From Arthrinium phaeospermum (taxonomy: Eukaryota > Ascomycota > Sordariomycetes > Amphisphaeriales > Apiosporaceae), in the NCBI GenBank assembly GCA_006503535.1, contig QYRS01000007.1, positions 868,001 through 932,000 of the forward strand: a stretch of DNA of 64,000 nt. Direction: 5' to 3'. Positions 12,701 to 23,426 of the stretch are shown piece after piece. The notes beneath the pieces were generated by a model. That model did not search any database. It was not told where the DNA came from and saw only the letters and a list, made by a program, of their open reading frames with translations. Position 1 is the stretch's first letter, and each line of letters begins with the position of its first letter. Made by a program: the position numbers and the translations under genes.

Positions 12701-12752
12701 CAACGACGAAGGTGCCGCTAAGTGGAGGGTGGTTGCCGGGGGCCACGGTTAG
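6702..12752 (+). CDS. Non-reducing iterative type I polyketide synthase, SAT-KS-AT-PT-ACP(-TE remnant), frame-broken
   Basis: This is the core enzyme making an aromatic polyketide from acyl and malonyl-CoA. Exon 1 is 6702-7006; a 73 bp intron (7007-7079) follows. Domains in order: SAT (6702 to about 7700, catalytic Cys in VLALCAGQLPAAA); KS (about 7905-9190, active Cys in DSVCASSTAA, His in EMHGTGTQAGD and KAAMGHGEG); malonyl AT (about 9500-10400, FLFTGQGSQ, Ser in GHSLGEY); PT (about 10700-11690, catalytic HLVNGHAIMP and YDGVHQLTGF); one ACP (about 11865-12080, phosphopantetheine Ser in DLGVDSLMA). After an acidic linker, a TE-like start (ILHLQGNP, TIFLLADETGSS) decays without a recognisable active site. 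About ten frameshifts occur (near 7710, 8172, 8716, 8905, 9620, 10675, 10812, 11743, 11985 and 12190). Most are mended by one or two bases in a C or G run, and there is no nonsense codon between them. A stop at 12194-12196 would end the protein after the ACP if the last break is real. Confidence 0.85.
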
Positions 12753-15126
12753 ACGCGTGGATGGCGCAGGCTGGCGGGTTTTTGAGGTTCCCGAGTGTGA
12801 GTTTTTCCTTGCCCCTTTTTCAACCCGTGATATAGTATACAAAAGTATACAAGCAATACAAATGGGCAGAGCTAACGTGTACTTGTGGCAGATTAATGCA
12901 GTAGGGTCTATTTGCCAGGAGGTTTTAGGTGGATGGCAAGTTAGGATTTGCGTCTTCCAAAGCTCTTCAGGTATCAAGATGAGCGGTGGCTGTTGTGAGT
13001 CATTGTTATCCTTTCCTCCCTTGTGGTATGCCTATATCTTAGCGTGAGCAGGTGCCAGACCAAGGTCAAGGTATAATACACGGTGGAAGGTTTCTATAGA
13101 ATAAGGGTCCACAATATTACTATCTTAATAGCTTATCGACTGCATTGTGGTTGCTAACCCTGCCAGGTCTCTGATTTTGGTGAACAAGGCAAAAGGAAGT
13201 CTTATCAAGTATGCATCCTCGAACTCCCGCAGGAACTTAGTGGATGAATTCTTACAAGATATTACGCTTTATACTCGGGTTAGTATAGTATCTTCAAGTT
13301 TAATAGCGCCATTGGCAAACATGATTCGCGGACAATGTAAACACCGGGATCATACGTTTAACGGCTAAGTTCTAGTAGAGCCTAGCCGTTTTTGGAATCA
13401 TTTTAGCGGTCCGTCTGACGGCATCTTTGGTCTGTCATCGTTAGTCGTGGAAGATATCCACCCTTGTAGAGAGCCGAGCCATGAAAGGCTCGGCTAAGCT
13501 TCTCCGGAATAAGCACCATCTGTTTCTCAACGTACCAAACCACCAATTATGACACGGTGCTGCTCATGGACCCTGCCCGCCACTAATTGCTTACGATATC
13601 CGTAGTTCATCTTCCGCCGCCCGTCACTTGCCCGTTTCGGCGCTTACCCGCCATCTCAGCGGCTCGATCCTCGCTAGATCGCCAAGTCCATCCAATCGAC
13701 TATCAATTGCGGTTTCACAGGCCTTCCCTACCGGAGCCAGCCTGGCCGCGGCTAACACGACGTCCTTCCCAAAAGAGGCGTAACCCGCGTGCTAAATGAT
13801 GCTGTCAGCCGCCCCCGGAGAACCCTCACTTCAAATATGCCCCGATTCTGTTTCGGCTGCATGCCGAACACTCTAGGCCCCAGCCGGGGTCGTCGCGCCA
13901 TGAATCCTTCCGGTGATGCATGCGCCGTATAACTTTACGAGGCATCGCCATCCGTTGGCCTATTCGTTGCTTATCTCTTCCTCCTGTTTCCATGAGCTAT
14001 ACCATGACGGCAATCGGGCCTTCGAGCCTTCCTGTTGCGGGTGGGATAACCATCCCTCTCTTTGGCGTAGCTATCCGCCGAGAATAGCGCGGGGGTGACA
14101 GGCTGCGGTTCGGCCGGCGGCTAAGGGACAGAAGTCCTCATATGACCAGTCAATAATTAGTCGGGTCCCGGGTACTGCATACACGATTTCAACTGACGCC
14201 GCACCCGTTATGGCCCCTTGCTCAGAGAGTCTGTTACCAAAAGGGGTAAATGACACCGTCTGCATCCGATAGCTGTGAATGGCGCCCGCACCACCGGAAA
14301 CGCATAGAGAGATGATTGGCCTAGAGTCGCTGCATATTTGATGCTGGCTTGGAATACTGACCGCCAGATGAGTCAGCTTGGCGAGGTGGGTGATAATCAC
14401 AACACCCACGCCATTGGTGTAGACGAGTCGCACTCGGTGCCAGCCCCGTGGGAGCGAGCTCGATAAGAAGGTGACATCGGGCCTGAGTCGCGGTAGCGTG
14501 GCGTTCGGTGTAATGCTTGTTCCCCCTGCCCCTACGATATGTCGTTGTGATTGGGCAGATTGGTGACTAGTCATCAGAGAGTTGAATACTGAGTATTAAA
14601 TACGAGTCCGGCTGGCCTTGACTGATACCTGGCCTATGTTACACAGCCGATAATTAAGTAACCATTCGGAACCCGAAGCATGCCGCGTCATGTGCAGGGG
14701 ATGAAACACAATCTCATAATAATAACCTTAGTTGGGGGTCAGAGTCGGCGTTGCTGGACGAATGGGGACCATGTCAGAACCACGATTCCCAGGCTAAAGA
14801 TGCGCCCGTCAGCAACGGTCGTATGGATATAGATCAAGGTGATTAGCCCAGATATATACGCGGGGGAGGGTCGTGGTGGTCAGAGCCAGTCCCTACCCCG
14901 TGGGATGGCTCTATTGAAAAAGGCCAAGAGGTCCTGGGCCCTTGGCAGCTGTTAGCCGCGGGTTTGTGGTGGTTCCACAAGATTCTTCCTCTGGCTGTGT
15001 TGTTTTGTATGGAGAACTCGGATATTAAGATCCCAACTTATCTGATAAACTGTGGAACCCCCTAGTTTGAAAACCGTTCAGCTGGGTCAAGTATACCAGC
15101 AGGAGATCAGCTCAACATCGCATATC
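12753..15126. other. Intergenic region between PKS and regulator
   Basis: These 2.4 kb have mixed composition. I see no conserved domain. The longest ORF (14071-14574, minus, 167 codons) has no recognisable motif or intron structure. The segment from about 14600 to 15126 should hold the promoter of the Zn2Cys6 gene. Confidence 0.4.
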
Positions 15127-16311
15127 ATGGAGGACTTCAACACCTCGGCACGTCTGCGTAACGCCTGTGACGCGTGTCATAGACTCAAGCGGAAGTGCAC
15201 AGGGGCCATGCCCTGTGAGAACTGTTCTTCGTCCGGGTCCTCATGCTTCTACAGTGTAGCCGGTCGTCTTGGCCGGCCTCCGGGGTCAAGGAGCCGCCGC
15301 AACACCAGGACTGCCAGGTCATCAAAACCACGAGATGCCGGACTGTCCATGTCCCGGACTGAAGACATCGCTAACCCCGAGTCGACCGACATGCTGGATC
15401 TTGACCTGGACTTCGGGAGCTTCGACCAGATGGCGTCCTATCAAATGTTCATGAGCCCAGTCCAGAACTCGGGTTCCATGATGAACATGTTTTCCACAGT
15501 CGAGACGGAACCTGACCCTGGTCTCGAGCACTTCTCTGTTCTGGATACCTCGACCACCATGAGTCCTTCCACCAGCGGAAATGACACTCCATTGTCAATA
15601 TCCCCCATTCAGATGCTGCCTGAGTCACAACAGAAGCAACAGAGACATCAGAAGAACCCATTCGTACAAACCCCTTTCTCTCAACATCAGCAACAGACAC
15701 ATACAAAGCCACAACCGCAGCATCCAATACAATTTGGTCATAACAGGCCTTCAAGATGCCAATGCATCACCGGCCTGAGCTCTCTTATCCACGACCTAAA
15801 GAGTGCCGGGGATGACGGCATGCCACCCGCCGGGCTGGACGACATGCTATTCCGCGTCAACAATGCCCTTTCCCTGTGGTCCACTCTCGCGACTTGTCCA
15901 CGGTGCTGTGGCCATGACCTCGATGACGGCGACGACGGAGAGACGTTGCTCCTGGCCGCCTTGAGCATGCGTCGCGTTGTCGTCCAGTTCCAGGCCGTCA
16001 GCTGCAGCGGCAATCAACCACCAGTTTGTCTGCAGCCCGAGACGCCCCACAGTGGAGACGGCGACGTTGAAGAAGACGATGACTCCGCGGGCCCGCAGGT
16101 GCATGTCGGCGCCTTTCGGGTGACGGGCCCGGACCGGACTATGCTGCTGGGCGTCTTGCGGACCATCACCGTCCGGAAATTGGACGCGGTTGTCACAGCG
16201 ATGCGGAGCATGCTGCGGACGAAGCAGGCGCGGCGGCGTCAATCGGATGCAGCTATGTTGAAGCATGTCGAGTCCATATTTGATGAGCTATCTAAGACGA
16301 TCAAGCAATAG
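15127..16311 (+). CDS. AflR-like Zn2Cys6 transcription factor
   Basis: This is a probable pathway-specific activator of the polyketide cluster, acting in the nucleus. The 394-residue protein starts at the ATG at 15127 (MEDFNTSARLRNACDACH). The same frame is open further upstream but without an ATG. The binuclear zinc cluster is CX2CX6CX5CX2CX6C (residues about 14-40), followed by a basic LGRPPGSRSRRN linker. A Ser/Gln-rich middle follows. The C-terminal part has the AflR-family pattern: CQCITGLSSLIHDLKS, LDDMLFRVNNALSLW, CPRCCGHD and LLLAALSMRRVV. It is intronless, has a clean frame, and lies 2.4 kb downstream of the PKS in the same orientation. AflR relatives commonly control clusters with non-reducing PKSs, which fits this position. 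Its target sites here are unknown. Confidence 0.88.
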   Translation: MEDFNTSARLRNACDACHRLKRKCTGAMPCENCSSSGSSCFYSVAGRLGRPPGSRSRRNTRTARSSKPRDAGLSMSRTEDIANPESTDMLDLDLDFGSFDQMASYQMFMSPVQNSGSMMNMFSTVETEPDPGLEHFSVLDTSTTMSPSTSGNDTPLSISPIQMLPESQQKQQRHQKNPFVQTPFSQHQQQTHTKPQPQHPIQFGHNRPSRCQCITGLSSLIHDLKSAGDDGMPPAGLDDMLFRVNNALSLWSTLATCPRCCGHDLDDGDDGETLLLAALSMRRVVVQFQAVSCSGNQPPVCLQPETPHSGDGDVEEDDDSAGPQVHVGAFRVTGPDRTMLLGVLRTITVRKLDAVVTAMRSMLRTKQARRRQSDAAMLKHVESIFDELSKTIKQ

Positions 16312-17092
16312 TCAAAAAGGAGATTCGTATCTGCAACCATTTCTACAACAGTCGCTGACAATCGGTACGGCACCCTGGAGATTTATTTGCACGGTGTGTA
16401 ATTGTTTGTTCTATTCAATCTACAGGGCGACTGCTTCAGCATCGACTTAGATAGTGACTGAAGAGATGGAAGGCGGTAATTAAACCCGAACGAGGCGCAT
16501 ACGGCTATCCCTACAGCAATTCTGCTCCTGCCCCGGCAGAATATTTTTCCTAAATGAGGATGGGCATCTGTGCAAACAACGAATTAGTACAATCATGCAT
16601 TGGAAGATTGGTGTTACTTCATCTGTCAAACCGAAATGATTGACGAGAGATAGTGCTGCCCCTGGCTACCGTTTTGGTGAGTTGGGATATTTGTTACGAG
16701 GTAGCGAATACGGATTCGAAAATGGTTACGAATACGGTTATATAGTAATGTCGGTAATGGAAATCCCAATCCATTGGCTGGATTAGCGAGAATACGTCGC
16801 GGGGTAGCAGTTTTGATTGGTCAGTCGTATCAAACGGCGTGTTCGTATTCGCATTCTATACTGCAATCCGGCCAATCACGACTGAGGCGTCCCTTCACGT
16901 ATATAAACACGGGTATGCATCCCGGCATATATCCGATGGAAAATTCAACAAACAAATCAATATCAAAGGCCTGGTAGAGAAAATTATAAACATATAAGTA
17001 TCTCATATTGATACTACCAAGTGTACTGCCCATCTTTCGCTACCTTCCAACTATTGTCGAATCTTTCCTCAGACCAGATCACCTTCTCCATC
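16312..17092 (+). promoter_or_regulatory. Upstream region of the ERG6-like gene with four GAATACG motifs
   Basis: The heptamer GAATACG occurs at about 16706-16712, 16730-16736 and 16790-16796, and inverted (CGTATTC) at about 16844-16850. All lie roughly 240-390 bp before the ATG at 17093. Four copies within 150 bp is far above chance. No gene is visible here. The motif is not one I can assign to a known factor. Confidence 0.4.
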
Positions 17093-18496
17093 ATGTCCAT
17101 AAGCAAAGAATTGATCACGGCCGACGTGGCCCGAATGTCGGCCTTCGACAATGCCATGCATAAAGATTCGAACAAGTCCCAAGGCGGCCTGCGAGCCATG
17201 ATGAACAAGAACAGCGCGGCCCAGAACGTGGCCGTGGAGCAGTACTTCCAACACTGGGACGACAAGAAGGCCGAGGACGAGACAGACGATATCCGGCAAG
17301 CCAGGACGGCCGACTACGCCACCATCAGCCGACAGTAGGTTGACCGCTGCCCACCAGTACTAAGTAAAGACTGACTGACTCTGGTTCCCGCCACCTTGAA
17401 ACAGATACTACAACCTCGCCACCGATCTCTACGAGTACGGCTGGTGCGAATCCTTCCACTTCTGCCGGTTCGCGTACGGCGAGGCCTTCTCCAAGGCCAT
17501 GGCGCGACATGAACACTACCTGGCCCACAACATGGGGCTGCGGAGCAACATGCGCGTCCTCGACGTCGGGTGCGGCGTGGGCGGACCGGCCCGCGAGATC
17601 GTAAAGTTCGCGGGCTGCCATGTCACGGGTCTGAATTTGAATGAGTACCAGGTTCAGCGGGCGAGAAGCTACGCCGCGAAGGAGGGACTGTCGCATAAGC
17701 TCGACTTCGTGCAGGGCGATTTCATGGTAAGCCAATGACAAAATCCCAGTGGAATTGCATGATAGAGTGAGAGGGAGAGAAAGAGGAAAACTAACGGCGA
17801 TTTCATCATTTTCACCTGTAGCATATCCCGTTCCCCGACAACTCCTTCGACGCCGTCTACGCCATCGAGGCCACCTGCCACGCCCCGTCGCTGCAGGGCG
17901 TCTACAGCGAGATCCTGCGGGTGCTGAAGCCGGGCGGCACCTTCGGCGTGTACGAATGGCTGATGACGGACGCGTACGACAACGACGACATGACGCACCG
18001 GCGGATCCGCCTCGACATCGAGCAAGGGGACGGCATCCCGCAGATGTTCCAGATCGCCGAGGGCGTGGCCGCGATCCAGGCCGCGGGCTTCGAGCTCGAG
18101 CTGCACGAGGACCTGGCCGCGGCGGACGACGAGGACGGCAAGGACGGCGTCCAGAACAACGAAAAGGCGGCGGTAGGAGGAGGATCGAGAGCAGCGGCAC
18201 CGGCGGTGTCCCCGTGGTACTGGCCGCTCGGGACCGACCTGCGGCACGCGCAGACGCTCGGCGACTTCCTCACGGTGCTGCGCATGAACAAGTGGGGCCG
18301 CATCGTCTCGCACAGCTTCCTTAGCGTCCTCGAGGCGGCCTGGGTCGTGCCCGTGGGCACGAGGAGGACGGCTGAGACCTTGGGCAGGGCGGCGGATGCG
18401 CTGGTCGAGGGCGGCAGGCGGAAACTGTTCACGCCCATGTACCTCATGGTGGCCAAGAAGCCGACGACCTGGACGAGCATTTCCCCTGAGACATAG
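17093..18496 (+). CDS. Sterol 24-C-methyltransferase-like SAM methyltransferase (ERG6 paralogue)
   Basis: It resembles ERG6, which adds the C-24 methyl group to zymosterol in ergosterol synthesis. Exons are 17093-17334, 17405-17726 and 17822-18496, giving 412 residues. Diagnostic features are [14 protein letters not shown] (sterol methyltransferase signature), SAM motif [43 protein letters not shown], and the C-terminal [15 protein letters not shown] low-complexity insert (about residues 265-290, rich in D, G and A) interrupts the C-terminal domain; a typical ERG6 has only a few residues there. Several conserved ERG6 positions differ (HAPSLQG and [10 protein letters not shown], for example). 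The gene lies next to the AflR-like factor. It could be a housekeeping paralogue, a pathway methyltransferase or a self-protection copy; the sequence does not decide. Confidence 0.85.
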
Positions 18497-19643
18497 TATT
18501 TTAAAACTTGATTATGGAATTGGAATAGGAGGGATCGCATCGAATAAAACATTAATTAGTTGTCACCGGACCATATCGGAACCCGTTACCCACCCCTTAT
18601 TCTCATCTTTCGACACTACCAACGAGTGAAGAGGTCCTCGATCGGATAACATTGGTGTCATGTACTCTCAGTCGCAAAGCATGGTGCGTTGTTTGTGGCT
18701 GCGGAGCTGGTCCAGAGGCTGCATCGCTGCATAAAGATTGCACACAGTGGCACCAAGTGAAGAAAGATGAACCCTGCATCAGATGCTATGAGCCACACTG
18801 CAATGGCTCCTAGGCGTTCGGATCTTACGACGGCATGTCCAAAGTTTGAGTTGCCACTTACGGAATGACTGTGCTTAACAAGCACGGCAAGTATTTGCAG
18901 GAGTACGGTCAACCGATCTACAGGTTGGCTAAACTCTAGACTCGGTGAGAAGTGTGCAAATCGTTTCTACGATCGATCTGAGGATAGTGGAAGGAGGAGT
19001 TGTCTCAAGAGATGTTGTCATTCTTGGTGGCTGTCGTGTTGTGTTAGTGATATCTCAGCTTTCACCAGTTGCCACACCGGTGCTGTCGAGCTAGAACTAT
19101 CGGGGCGCAGGCCGAGAATCCATAGACGGCTGAAGCTGTACACCCCTTGGCAAGCCACCCCGCAGGTGCGTTCCACAGCCGGAGTCGGGCGTCCAATTAT
19201 GGCAGGTGCCTTGATAGTACCAACTTTTCAGCTGTGGTTGGTGGCTTTGGAAGCTCTGGGTGAATGACTTGTGTTCACGATCGAGACCGAGTATCAGATC
19301 GAAGCTGGTCTCTGGAGGGGAAAGAAGAAAAAACGGATCGTGCTAATCTGGGGACTCTAGATCCCAGATTCATCTCCGTGTGACGATGGCGGCATCATAC
19401 GGCCGAGTCGAACGCCCACTCAACTTCACTACAAACTGCAATAGCTGAACTGCCTCCCAGGAAAGTGGGTGTGAACGACTATAATTTCGATTATATAAAG
19501 GTTATGTGATAGGCACTCTAAATACTCAACACAAGAAAGCAAACCAGGTCACTCAGTTCTTCATTCCAGCCTACCTTCCCCCCAAAACTCACAGACAAGA
19601 ACCCAACTGACAAGACCCCAATCGACAAGCTGACCAACTCAAA
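18497..19643. other. Intergenic region
   Basis: About 1.15 kb with only short, motif-free ORFs. The last 150 bp, with a TATATAA-like stretch near 19493 and a CA-rich leader, is probably the promoter and 5' UTR of the secreted protein that follows. Confidence 0.4.
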
Positions 19644-20419
19644 ATGCTTTCTCTCCGCCTCATTGCCACCCTAGCCTTCTCGGCTATTGCCTCTGGCACC
19701 AGCAACGCGGTGGACTGCGAGGTCACGACGGATGTACGCTGTCCAGCACTTTCTCCCCTTTGTTTGTTTCACTGATGTCAATGTCCAATGTCCTGACCTG
19801 GCACTGTTCATAGTTCCAAGATCCCAAGCTCGAGGCCGCCGTCCTGAGCGGCGCCACTGTCGTCAATAACAAGCTGCCAACGCCCTATCGCGGGGCGAAC
19901 TGGGATCCCAGGTTCCGCGTCTTCCAGAGCACTTCGGCCCAGAACCTCGCCAACCCCAACAAGGTCCTCTACGTGGGCGAAGGGGCCGACACGACGGTGC
20001 TGGTGCATCTCTCGGCCGACACCGCCGGCGGCTTCGCCCAGCTCCAGCTGGAGCAGTACGCGACGTACTGCCTGGCCCGGACCCAGAACAGCGGGGTCCA
20101 GTACCTGATGGACTGCACCGTCGACCTTCTCGACTCGTCCGACCTCAGCAAGCCGCCCTTCGACTCGTACCGCTTCCACACGACGCAGAGGGTCTCCCTG
20201 TCCGCACTGAAAGACGACTTCTTCGTCACCCACAACGTCGCCAACCCTCCGCTGATTCGCGCAGTGACATTCCGGGTTACCTACCATCCAGACAGCATCG
20301 CCCAGCTTCTCGGAGGCATACCCGCCAATGGCTACGCGTTCGTTGTCGATAATTTCAAGTACGGCCTAAAGAGGTCTTCCGGCAGCACCGAGCCGTGTCC
20401 CCAAGACCTCTCAGCTTGA
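19644..20419 (+). CDS. Small secreted protein of unknown function
   Basis: The protein has 231 residues in two exons (19644-19733 and 19814-20419; GTACGC donor, CATAG acceptor). It begins MLSLRLIATLAFSAIASG, a typical cleavable signal peptide, so export is expected. The mature part has few cysteines (VDCEVTTD, YCLARTQ, MDCTVD, EPCPQDL) and alternating hydrophobic stretches suggesting a beta-rich fold. I do not recognise the family. The CA-rich leader and clean frame support a real, expressed gene. It sits between the ERG6-like gene and the formyltransferase and shows no obvious link to either. Confidence 0.7.
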
Positions 20420-21348
20420 TCCACGGGTGCAATGTTCAGCCAAGGGCGCCGCACACGCAACTACAGGTACATCATACTGAGGGATTGAAAACACTCGTTG
20501 AAACCCATGTTGGACACTGCTACCAAGAGTTCTTGGTTCCTGGGAGGCATATCTTGGATCTTGTTTTTGGACTTCAAAGGAAGATAAGCTGCTTATCAGA
20601 GCATCCACTCATTTATACCAGGCGAACAAATTGACCCTGGCTGGAAGGAAAAAAGAAAGAAAAAAAAAAAGGAGGAGCATTGCTCGTGGGCAAATAGTGG
20701 ATTAGTGACACCAAAGTGTGAAATACAGATGTCTCCACTAGACTTCGTTCTTGGCTTCGGAATTGATGTATTGCTAGTTGTCTTCGTATAGATTGTCCTG
20801 CGGATAATCTGTTGCAAATGCGATTTAGAAGTATGATGATATTGACATACCCCTGAAGAAAAGGGGCGTCGGCTATGGGGCGCACGGTTAAATGCATATC
20901 GCCCTAAGCCAAATGGAAGCTCCATGCGCTGCAGCAGTGCAGATACCGAACGCCATCGGCGAAAAGTTGTTCACCCGCTTCGGTGACCAAGACGAAGACC
21001 GACGACGAAAACGCCGGGACTGTCAATCCCTATCTCGATTGACTACTGCACGATTGTCGAGCAGACCGCGTCTGGCTTTGAGTTGTCATCCGAACAGCCG
21101 TTGGCAGGGTTTCCGCACATCGCGTCCGGAGTTGCTGTTGCTAGCAAGCAGCTTCCGCGTCAAGCTTGCTGGACCCACACCCACATTGGTCAATCCAGCT
21201 CCGTGGTACTCCTCCATACGAGGCTGCTACACTTTTGGCAAGGCAGGCATCAATTGGGAGCTTCGCAGAAAAGCGCCAATGGTGCGACAGGCATCCAAGC
21301 CATACCATTGAATCCACCCACCAGGCGGGCCTTCCAACACGCAGGACG
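20420..21348. other. Intergenic region
   Basis: About 930 bp with no supported gene. It contains an A-rich run near 20650-20670. The end near the formyltransferase start presumably holds its promoter. Confidence 0.35.
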
Positions 21349-23060
21349 ATGCTGATGCGCCGTCCCCTCGTCGCGATCCGCGGCGGCGTGCTTTCGCGCA
21401 TCGCAAAGTCTTGGCAGTCCCCATCGATTGCGACAGCTTCATCATGCCAGCTATCACGGCACTGTCGCTACTCTCAGAGGGGATTTTCCACTACCACCCG
21501 CAATCTTGAGCAGCAACAGAAGCAGCAGCAGCAGCAGCAGCAGCAGACGAAGAAGAAGCAGTCGGATCCCCTGCGCATCCTGTTCTGCGGTTCCGACGAG
21601 TTCAGTACCGCCTCGCTGCGGGCCCTGCACGAGGAGAAGGAGCGGAACCCCGGTCTGATCGAGTCCATCGACGTCGTGGTTCGGCCGGGGAAGCGGGTCG
21701 GCCGGGGGTTGAAGCAGATACAGCATCGTGAGTAATGATCATTTCGTGTCGCCACACTATTGATAACCACTTTTGTGTCATTGTTGCCACTCCGTACTTT
21801 TTGGCCAATTGAACATGATACATATGAATACCACAGGCGCTAACACCGTTGCCAGCGCCTATCAGACAGGTCGCCGAGGAGGACCTCAAGCTCCCTGTTC
21901 ATGAGCGGGATACCTTCACCGGATGGGACGTGAGTGAATCCCCCGCCTTATCTCAATGTCTTTTTTTTCTCACCCCTTCCTCAACGACGCGACCCTCTCA
22001 AAAGCCGCAACCTTCTCTACGTGCATGCGTGCGGAACCAGATCAACAGGCGGCTGACCATCATCCCCCTCTAGATGCCATCGGGCATTAACCTCATCATC
22101 GCCGTCTCCTTCGGCAAGCTCGTGCCCAACCGCCTCCTCCAAGCCGCCAAGTACGGCGGCCTCAACGTGCACCCCTCCCTGCTCCCGAACCTGCGGGGCC
22201 CGGCGCCGCTGCACCACGCCATCCTGAAGTGGGTGAAAGTGACGGGCGTGTCGCTCCAGACGCTCGACCCGCACGAGTTCGACAAGGGCCTGCTGCTCGC
22301 CCAGTCGCCGCCGGACGAGCGAATCGAGATCCCGCTCAAGTGCACGGTCCCGCAGCTGCTCGAGCTCGTCACGCCCGTCGGGGCCCGGATGCTGGTACAG
22401 GGGCTGCGGGACGGCATCCACGTCCCACCGCTCGAGGAGCAGACCGGAGTCACCCCGCGGAAAATGTACCACGCCCCCAAGATCGGACCCAAGGACCGAA
22501 GCCTGTGCAACAGCTTCACCGACCTCAACCAAACGGAGGCCGATAAGGTTCCGGCCAAGGGGCCCGACGACCAGCCCCTTCCCCATCCTGCCCGCATGCC
22601 GCACGTAGGCCCCGTCAGCAAAGTCGCGCACGCGCAGCGCGTGATAGGGCCTCTCTGGTTCTACGCCAAGCATCGCACGACTGGTGCCATCAAGCGTGTC
22701 ATTGTAGACCAAGCCGATGAGGATGACATGCTCAGACCCGTGTTTGAAGGATTTTACAAAGACATAGCACGTAGTACGGCAATGAAATTTGCGAGCACCA
22801 TCATCTACGATCCAGATATCAACCCGGAACAGGAAACAGATCTGGGCAGTGCCAGCTTGCTTTGGTACCTTTACGAGAAAGGCAACGACAAAATATATCT
22901 CTTTGAGGGACCATATGGTAGTAGGCGTGTCAAGACTAAGCTCTGCTGTTTGGGAATTATACGTCTGAAAGTTGACGGCCAGGTTGCAAAGCCTGCAGCG
23001 CAGGTTCTCGAGCAATTTCATGGGTTTCCGGGCCTGGAACACCAGCAATCAGCCCCGTAA
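21349..23060 (+). CDS. FMT1: Mitochondrial methionyl-tRNA formyltransferase
   Basis: This enzyme transfers a formyl group from 10-formyl-THF to initiator Met-tRNA in the mitochondrial matrix. Exons are 21349-21727, 21856-21929 and 22074-23060 (479 residues). The N-terminus is Arg- and Ser-rich without acidic residues (MLMRRPLVAIRGGVLSR), as expected of a presequence, followed by a poly-Gln tract (about residues 55-66). The catalytic domain begins RILFCGSDEFS. Key motifs are GWDMPSGINLIIAVSFG, NVHPSLLPNLRGPAPLHH (the Asn, His and SLLP signature) and LDPHEFDKG (catalytic Asp). A longer fungal C-terminal extension follows. Intron phases and motifs agree across all junctions. No frame breaks are seen, which contrasts with the PKS region. 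Confidence 0.92.
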
Positions 23061-23426
23061 AGAGATAGCCATGACGGCCTAACTCCAATCATACATGTAA
23101 CATAGTAGGGGCCGCATTGACATGACTGAGGCTCATATTTGGTAAAAGGTCAATTGGTCATGTCTCATTCAAAGAGCCAATGACTCCACGAGTTGTGGCT
23201 AATGTTACATACAACGATGCCCCCTGCAACCCGTGTAGGCATCCCTTCTTTCATCGAACCCAACGCAACGAGACTGTTCATGTCTCTTAATGACGCCATT
23301 CAGACGCCTGTGTCAATCCTAATATGCCAGCTTCCAGCAAAGATGTCGGGTGCTTATGTTGTTTCATATGTGTGGGCGTGGGGGCAAATGTGTGTCCCTT
23401 CTGGGGAGCTTGGGAAATAGTACATC
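23061..23426. other. Convergent 3' region
   Basis: These 366 bp lie between the ends of the formyltransferase (+) and the Stf2-like gene (-). Only 3' UTR sequence is expected and no gene is seen. Confidence 0.4.

Noticed and set aside
14071..14574. A 167-codon minus-strand ORF between PKS and regulator
   Set aside because: No recognisable motif, signal or splice structure; kept only as a possibility.
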